A DNA stretch of 9,555 nucleotides, taken from contig JAAZFW010000205.1 in the NCBI GenBank assembly GCA_012511525.1, forward strand, positions 1-9,555, given 5' to 3'. Below, in pieces: positions 5,676-9,555 of this stretch. The notes beneath the pieces were generated by a model. That model had not been told where the DNA came from. It was given only the letters and a program-made list of their open reading frames with translations, and did not search any database. Both the position numbers and the translations under genes were made by a program. Source of the DNA: Clostridiaceae bacterium (GTDB lineage Bacteria; Bacillota; Clostridia; Saccharofermentanales; UBA5734). Position 1 is the first letter of the stretch, and each line of letters starts with the position of its first letter.

Positions 5676-7346
5676 ATGTTCTGTTCCAATTGCGGTCAAC
5701 AGATCCCTGACACGACGAAGTTCTGCCCCCATTGCGGTCATCCTGCCGATAAGCCAACCGGGCAGGCAACCGTGCCGCCTACCCAGCCTTACCCACCTCA
5801 GCCCTATCCGTCTCAGCCTTATCCGCCTCAGCCTTATCCGCCCGCGCCGGCCAAGAAAAAGAAGGGCTGGATCGTGGTGCTGATTATCGGCTGTGTCCTG
5901 CTCTCCGCCCTGATCATCGCCGTGATTCTGGGCGGCGGTTCCTGCAGCGTGACCACGGCCCGCCTGACCGAGCCCGCCATGGCCTCAAAAATCGATCCGG
6001 ATACCATGGAGCCGGTCATCAAGACCGATGAGTTCAAATCAGACACGCCGGTTATCTATGCGACCGCGTTGCTGAAAAATGCGCCGGAAGACACAAAAAT
6101 AACCGCCACCTGGATCTATTTGGAAGATGACACCGAGATCGCCTCGGTCGACGTGCTCTCGACTGAAACCAGCCAGACGGTCAGTTTTTCGCTGAGCCGC
6201 CCGGACAACGGCTTCCCCGCGGGCCAATACAAGGTCGAACTGGCCATCGACGGCGAACTAGTCGAAACGCTGCGCTTTACGGTCGAGGCCGCTGCGGTTG
6301 TTTTGAAGCCGCAGCTGACAGAGGCCGCCATAGCGTCGGAAATCGATCCGAACACCCAAAAGGCCCTGACCAAAACCGACCGGTTTTTGCCGGACACACC
6401 GATGATTTACGCGACGGCGCTTTTGTCCGACGCGCCGGAAGACACCATGGTCACCGCCACCTGGACCTATACGGAAGACGGCACAAAAATCGCTTCGGTT
6501 GACGTGCTCTCAACCAAGGCCAGCCAGTACATCAGCTTCTCCCTGAGCCGCCCGGACAATGGTTTCCCGGTCGGTCAATACCAGGTTGAGCTGGCGATCG
6601 ACGGCAAACGGGCGGAGACGCTGCGCTTTGTTGTCGAGGAACCCGAAGTCGTTCTCACGCCAAAGCTGACAGAGACCGCCATGGCGTCGGAAATTGATCC
6701 GAGCACCAAAAAGGCCCTCGTTCTGACCGATCGCTTCCAAACAGACACGCCTGTCATTTACGCGACGGCGCTTTTAATCGATGCGCCTGAAAACACCAAG
6801 GTCACCGCCACCTGGACGTATACGGCCGACAACACAAAAATCGCTTCGGTCGACGTGCTCTCAACCCAGGTCAGCCAGTACATCAGCTTCTCCCTGAGCC
6901 GTCCGGACAACGGATTCCCGGTTGGGGGCTACCAGGTCGACCTGGCCATAAACGGTGAGCTATCGGAAACATTGCGCTTTTCCGTTGAGGCGCCCGTTGT
7001 GGTCTTGACGCCCCAGCTGTCAGAAGGCGCCATGGCGTCGGAAATCAACCCGGACACCTTGGTAGCGGTAACCACAACAGACCGGTTTGCGCCAGACATC
7101 GCCGTTATCTACGCGACGGCGATCCTGACCGATGCGCCGGTAGGCACCCGGATCACCGCAACCTGGATCTATGTGACCGAAAGCTACACCATCGGCTCTG
7201 TTGACCTGTTTTCGGACGAAGCCAGCCAGGCGATTATGTTCTACATGAACCGGCCGGAAGAAGGGTTCCCGACCGGCCAGTATAAAGTCGAGCTGGCGAT
7301 CGACGGCCAGCTGGCGATCACGCTGGACTTCACCGTCGAATCGTGA
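5676..7346 (+). CDS. Zinc-ribbon, single-pass membrane protein with four 117-residue repeats
   Basis: The ATG at 5676, five bases after AAAGAGGT, opens with the zinc-ribbon pattern MFCSNCGQQ...FCPHCG (Cys3, Cys6, Cys17, Cys20), so it is preferred over the ATG at 5589, which overlaps the promoter -10. The 556-residue product has a zinc ribbon (1-21), a Pro/Tyr-rich linker with repeated QPYP (36-56), a KKKK cluster, one membrane helix (about 65-86), then four tandem units starting at Leu97, 214, 331 and 448. The period is exactly 117 residues. Basic residues before the helix place the ribbon in the cytoplasm and the repeats outside. Each unit carries IYATA, TATW-x-Y, IASVDVLS, RPDNGFP-x-G-Y and a closing LRF-x-VE, a beta-rich pattern suggesting an Ig-like fold. 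No catalytic motif is visible. Envelope sensing or ligand binding is inference. Confidence 0.85.
   Translation: MFCSNCGQQIPDTTKFCPHCGHPADKPTGQATVPPTQPYPPQPYPSQPYPPQPYPPAPAKKKKGWIVVLIIGCVLLSALIIAVILGGGSCSVTTARLTEPAMASKIDPDTMEPVIKTDEFKSDTPVIYATALLKNAPEDTKITATWIYLEDDTEIASVDVLSTETSQTVSFSLSRPDNGFPAGQYKVELAIDGELVETLRFTVEAAAVVLKPQLTEAAIASEIDPNTQKALTKTDRFLPDTPMIYATALLSDAPEDTMVTATWTYTEDGTKIASVDVLSTKASQYISFSLSRPDNGFPVGQYQVELAIDGKRAETLRFVVEEPEVVLTPKLTETAMASEIDPSTKKALVLTDRFQTDTPVIYATALLIDAPENTKVTATWTYTADNTKIASVDVLSTQVSQYISFSLSRPDNGFPVGGYQVDLAINGELSETLRFSVEAPVVVLTPQLSEGAMASEINPDTLVAVTTTDRFAPDIAVIYATAILTDAPVGTRITATWIYVTESYTIGSVDLFSDEASQAIMFYMNRPEEGFPTGQYKVELAIDGQLAITLDFTVES
5781..5840 (+). repeat. Four 15-base tandem repeats encoding QPYPP/QPYPS
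   Basis: Four consecutive 15-base units (5781-5795, 5796-5810, 5811-5825, 5826-5840) share the core CAGCC(T/C)TA(T/C)CC and encode the repeated QPYP linker of the zinc-ribbon protein. Units three and four differ only at their first base. Such repeats can change copy number by slippage without breaking the frame. Confidence 0.85.
5964..7346 (+). repeat. Four tandem 351-base coding repeats
   Basis: Units begin at 5964, 6315, 6666 and 7017, each 351 bases (117 codons), the last ending at the stop. Units two and three are the closest pair, about 91 of 117 residues identical by eye, and share an uninterrupted identical run of 30 bases at 6521-6550 and 6872-6901. The fourth is the most divergent; for example RPDNGF becomes RPEEGF. 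The pattern fits growth by duplication, with the middle copies most recent or kept alike by recombination. Confidence 0.9.
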
Positions 7347-7369
7347 AGCGGCTCAACCGCTCATGCGCC

Positions 7370-8095
7370 TTAGGGCTGTTCGAGGTATGGGCCCGTGTAA
7401 GGGCAGACCGCGATACAGACACCGCAGGCACCGTTCTTGATCCCAAGCGCCTGGCCGCGCTTTTCGATCGCCACGCGGCAGGCTTCGGGATCGAAGAGAT
7501 CGTCGCGGTCGGTCTTAAGCGTCCAGGTCGTGTTCTTGATCGCGTTCCCCGGACACGCATCGACACAGATGCGGCAATCGCCGCACCGGCAGGGCGCCGG
7601 CTCGTTGTTGGCCGGCAGCGGCGCGTCGGTCAGCACGGTCGCGAAGCGGATCGCGCTGCCAAACTGCGGGGTGATCAGGAGGTTGTTCTTGCCCATCCAG
7701 CCCAGCCCGGCCCGGGTTGCGACGGTCTTGTGCGGCAGCCAGGCCCGGCCCGATGGCCGGTCAGCCGCCTGGCTTTCCCGCTGTTCGCTCACCAGCCGCA
7801 TCGTCAGGGCGACGGCCTGAAAACCCAGGCGCGTGAGCTGGTCGGCCGCCAGCAGCGCCAGCTCATCCAAACGCTGATTGGCCTTTTGATACGTGTTGTA
7901 GTAAGCCATCGTCGCCTTTTCCGGAACCTGGGCAACCGCGGACGGATCCAGGGCCAGCCCGATCGACACGCCGACAGGCAAGCCGGAACGGGTCCAATCC
8001 GGCAGATCGGTCAAGTCCGCGCAGCCAACCAGGCTGGCGCCGGCCTCGGCCATTACGGTACGCAACGTGTCAAACAGCGCGTGATCGATCTTCAT
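7370..8095 (-). CDS. QueG-like double [4Fe-4S] cluster protein, short form
   Basis: The ATG at 8095-8093 is chosen over the longer frame (8200) because AAGGAGG (8101-8107) precedes it by five bases and the longer version would overlap the upstream gene. The 241-residue product has HKTVATRAGLGWMGKNNLLI at 122-141, the signature segment of epoxyqueuosine reductase-type proteins. Two ferredoxin-like motifs follow: Cys171-x2-Cys174-x2-Cys177-x3-Cys181-Pro, and Cys224-x2-Cys227-x3-Cys231-Pro with Cys206 between. QueG uses cobalamin and two clusters to reduce epoxyqueuosine in tRNA and is usually around 350-390 residues with a C-terminal HEAT-like part. Here the protein ends ten residues after the last cysteine, so that part is missing. 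It may be a related reductase with another substrate. It lies 40 bases downstream of the ECF S-component gene, probably in one transcript. Confidence 0.8.
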   Translation of the reverse strand: MKIDHALFDTLRTVMAEAGASLVGCADLTDLPDWTRSGLPVGVSIGLALDPSAVAQVPEKATMAYYNTYQKANQRLDELALLAADQLTRLGFQAVALTMRLVSEQRESQAADRPSGRAWLPHKTVATRAGLGWMGKNNLLITPQFGSAIRFATVLTDAPLPANNEPAPCRCGDCRICVDACPGNAIKNTTWTLKTDRDDLFDPEACRVAIEKRGQALGIKNGACGVCIAVCPYTGPYLEQP

Positions 8096-8135
8096 GGTTG
8101 CCTCCTTGCCCGGCAGCTGGCAGCCGGTCTGCTTA

Positions 8136-8747
8136 TTACGTTGTTTTCTTCTGCTGGCGATGACGGAGCGCGACGCTGAGGCCTTTCGTGATCGCCGCAC
8201 CGATGATCATGCAGGCGATGGCCTCGATCAGGGCGTTGAGGCCTACCAGGACCCCGAGAATTTCCACGAAGCCGTCACCGAAGCTTTGCAGGTAATCGGA
8301 TTGGCCGAACATCAGGAAAAGGGCCGCGATAAAGAGCACGGTGTTGAGGACCGCGCCGCTCAGCGACGCGACCGTGTATGAGATCAACTTGGTCTTGTCG
8401 ATCTTAAAGAGCGAGCGGAAAATCAGTCCGACCAGGTAGCCCATCAGGATGCGCGGCACCATGGTCAGCAGGAAGGTGTAGAACGGGTTGATCGCCAGCA
8501 GGGCCGCGCCGAAGAGCGAAGCGAATGCCTGGGCAAAGCTGGTGGCGCCGAATACAGCGCCCAGGACAGCGCCGCTGCCCGGTCCGATCATGATCGCCCC
8601 GATCGCGACGGGAATCACCAGGAATGTGATCTCGATGATGCCGACTTTGAGGTAGCCGAGCGGGGTGAAAGCCATTAAGAGAATGACGGCTGCCAGTATG
8701 GCCGTTTGTGCCATCCACAGCGTTTTGGCGTGCGTGTTCGTGTTCAT
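8136..8747 (-). CDS. ECF transporter S component, candidate pantothenate importer subunit
   Basis: The ATG at 8747-8745 is preferred to one 39 bases upstream because AAAGGAG (8754-8760) lies at the proper distance. The 203-residue product is almost entirely hydrophobic, with about six membrane segments. Residues 27-45 (TPLGYLKVGIIEITFLVIP) and 55-71 (GPGSGAVLGAVFGATSF) match the pattern of substrate-binding S components of energy-coupling factor vitamin transporters. Such subunits work with a shared EcfT and two ATPases, which are not in this window. The upstream gene coaX uses pantothenate, so pantothenate or a precursor is the natural guess for the substrate; the sequence alone does not prove it. 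The terminator at 8800-8823 separates it from coaX, so it may depend on read-through or have its own weak promoter, which I could not locate. Confidence 0.8.
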   Translation of the reverse strand: MNTNTHAKTLWMAQTAILAAVILLMAFTPLGYLKVGIIEITFLVIPVAIGAIMIGPGSGAVLGAVFGATSFAQAFASLFGAALLAINPFYTFLLTMVPRILMGYLVGLIFRSLFKIDKTKLISYTVASLSGAVLNTVLFIAALFLMFGQSDYLQSFGDGFVEILGVLVGLNALIEAIACMIIGAAITKGLSVALRHRQQKKTT

Positions 8748-8799
8748 AAGCTGCTCCTTTGCTGTCGCCCCATCGGGTGGGTGCAACGCGTGGCATATT

Positions 8800-8823
8800 T
8801 ATAAAAGCGCGCCCGCTTTTATA
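8800..8823 (-). terminator. Intrinsic terminator between coaX and the ECF S-component gene
   Basis: A perfect 10-base inverted repeat (8800-8809 with 8814-8823) and a four-base loop directly follow the coaX stop codon. On the minus strand the stem ends in CGCUUUUAUA and continues with a U/A-rich stretch, as expected for rho-independent termination. The U-run is interrupted, so termination may be partial, allowing some transcription into the next gene. The plus strand also ends in CGCTTTTATA, so it could act in both directions. Confidence 0.75.
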
Positions 8824-9555
8824 TCAGGTTTTCAAACGGTCATTGAGCTGGTAGATCCGGTTCAAGCCCGCCAGGGTCAGGTCGGGCTCGAGACGGATGG
8901 TAGCCTGGTCCCGGCACCAGGGAACGATGGCGGCGGCATGCGCGCCGGTCGCGATGACCGTTGGTTTCTTATTATTCCATGTTGCGGCGATCCGGTCAAG
9001 CAACCCGTCGACCATGGCCGCCTGGCCGTAGACAATGCCGCTGGTCATGGCGTCGATCGTGTTCTTGCCCAGCAGGCGGCGCGGGCTTTCCAGGGCGATG
9101 CCCGGCAGATCGGCGGCGTGGCTGGAGAGCGCGTCAAGCGACGAGCGGACGCCCGGGCAGATGATCACGCCGCAAAGCTCACCGTGTTCGTTGATCGCCG
9201 TCAGCGTGGTTGCCGTACCGAAATCGACCACAATCAGGGGACTTTCGGCCAGGGCCAAGGCGCCGACCGCATTGGCCACGATGTCCGCGCCAACCTGCGA
9301 CGGGATGTCCGTCTTGATGTTTAATCCGCTGCGAACGCCTGGCCCGACCAGCAGAGGCTGGATGCCCGTCAGCTGTCTGACCGCCTCGCCGAGCGTCGCA
9401 CTCAACGGCCGCACAACCGAGGCGATGATCGCCGCACGCACCTCGTCTGCCGGCAGCCGGTGCATGGCCAGCAGGCTGGCGATCAGCACGGCATACTCGT
9501 CCGCGCTCCGCTCGCGCGATGTCGCCAGGCTGGCGCGCAGGCGCAGACGGTCTTC
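8824..9555 (-). CDS. coaX: Type III pantothenate kinase (5' end off window)
   Basis: The frame is open from the right edge to the TGA at 8826-8824, giving 243 residues. CoaX proteins are about 255-260 residues, so only some 15-20 are missing, including the N-terminal DxGNT phosphate-binding loop. Visible family features are SADEYAVL near the start of the visible part, AAIIASVV, GPGVRSGLNIKTDIPSQVGA followed by the catalytic-region Asp, VVDFGTATTLTAIN, GVIICPGVRSSLDALSSHAA and TIDAMTSGIVYG. The enzyme phosphorylates pantothenate in the first step of coenzyme A synthesis in the cytoplasm and, unlike type I kinases, is not inhibited by CoA. The usual GADR is GADI here, which may be ordinary variation in the family. 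The GTG at 9489 is internal, because homology continues upstream of it. The adjacent ECF S component suggests a pantothenate uptake and activation unit. Confidence 0.93.
   Translation of the reverse strand, partial: EDRLRLRASLATSRERSADEYAVLIASLLAMHRLPADEVRAAIIASVVRPLSATLGEAVRQLTGIQPLLVGPGVRSGLNIKTDIPSQVGADIVANAVGALALAESPLIVVDFGTATTLTAINEHGELCGVIICPGVRSSLDALSSHAADLPGIALESPRRLLGKNTIDAMTSGIVYGQAAMVDGLLDRIAATWNNKKPTVIATGAHAAAIVPWCRDQATIRLEPDLTLAGLNRIYQLNDRLKT

Noticed and set aside
7347..7361. AGCGG-CTCAA-CCGCT hairpin between the convergent zinc-ribbon and QueG-like genes as a terminator
   Set aside because: Only five base pairs and no U-run on either strand; too weak to call a terminator.
7343..8179. 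Plus-strand 278-residue open frame opposite the QueG-like gene
   Set aside because: Arg-rich composition with no domain pattern, while the opposite strand encodes clear iron-sulfur motifs.

Overview
The window looks like chromosomal DNA of a fairly GC-rich anaerobic Gram-positive bacterium, most likely a clostridial lineage of Bacillota. The grounds are strong AGGAGG-type ribosome binding sites, a stand-alone DUF1858 protein, zinc-ribbon membrane proteins with large extracellular parts, a type III pantothenate kinase next to an ECF-transporter S component, and a NAT_N/GNAT_C-type acyltransferase. This is an inference from gene content; no rRNA or other phylogenetic marker is present.

Left part (1-3803): a minus-strand lipoprotein gene runs off the left edge and is divergent from a 75-residue DUF1858 protein (1128-1355, plus). 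Converging on the latter is a two-gene minus-strand operon: a NodB-fold polysaccharide-deacetylase-like protein (2625-3803) followed 10 bases later by an acyltransferase with GNAT-like C-terminal domain (1409-2614). Its promoter (TTGACA-17-TATACA, 3924-3952) lies just beyond the 3' end of a decayed transposase gene.

Scar region (3924-4483): about 560 bases with no intact gene. The minus strand carries the eroded C-terminal end of an IS3-family OrfB transposase (frameshifts, an internal deletion, third catalytic Glu still recognisable). Immediately beside it on the plus strand is the last ~60 bases of a second DUF1858 gene, 51/60 identical by eye to the intact copy. Together they record an insertion followed by deletion.

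Central part (4484-7346): two divergently transcribed membrane proteins, both with CxxC...CxxC zinc-binding motifs, share a 250-base control region containing two good sigma-70-type promoters and a short palindrome overlapping one -35 box. The minus-strand protein has about four membrane segments. The plus-strand protein has an N-terminal zinc ribbon, a PYP-rich linker, one membrane helix and four tandem repeats of exactly 117 residues predicted to lie outside the cell.

Right part (7370-9555): a minus-strand cluster in the order coaX (N-terminus off the right edge), a strong hairpin terminator touching its stop codon, an ECF-transporter S component and a short QueG-like protein with two [4Fe-4S] motifs. 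CoaX phosphorylates pantothenate, so the adjacent S component is a candidate pantothenate importer. No tRNA, rRNA, CRISPR array or known riboswitch was seen.
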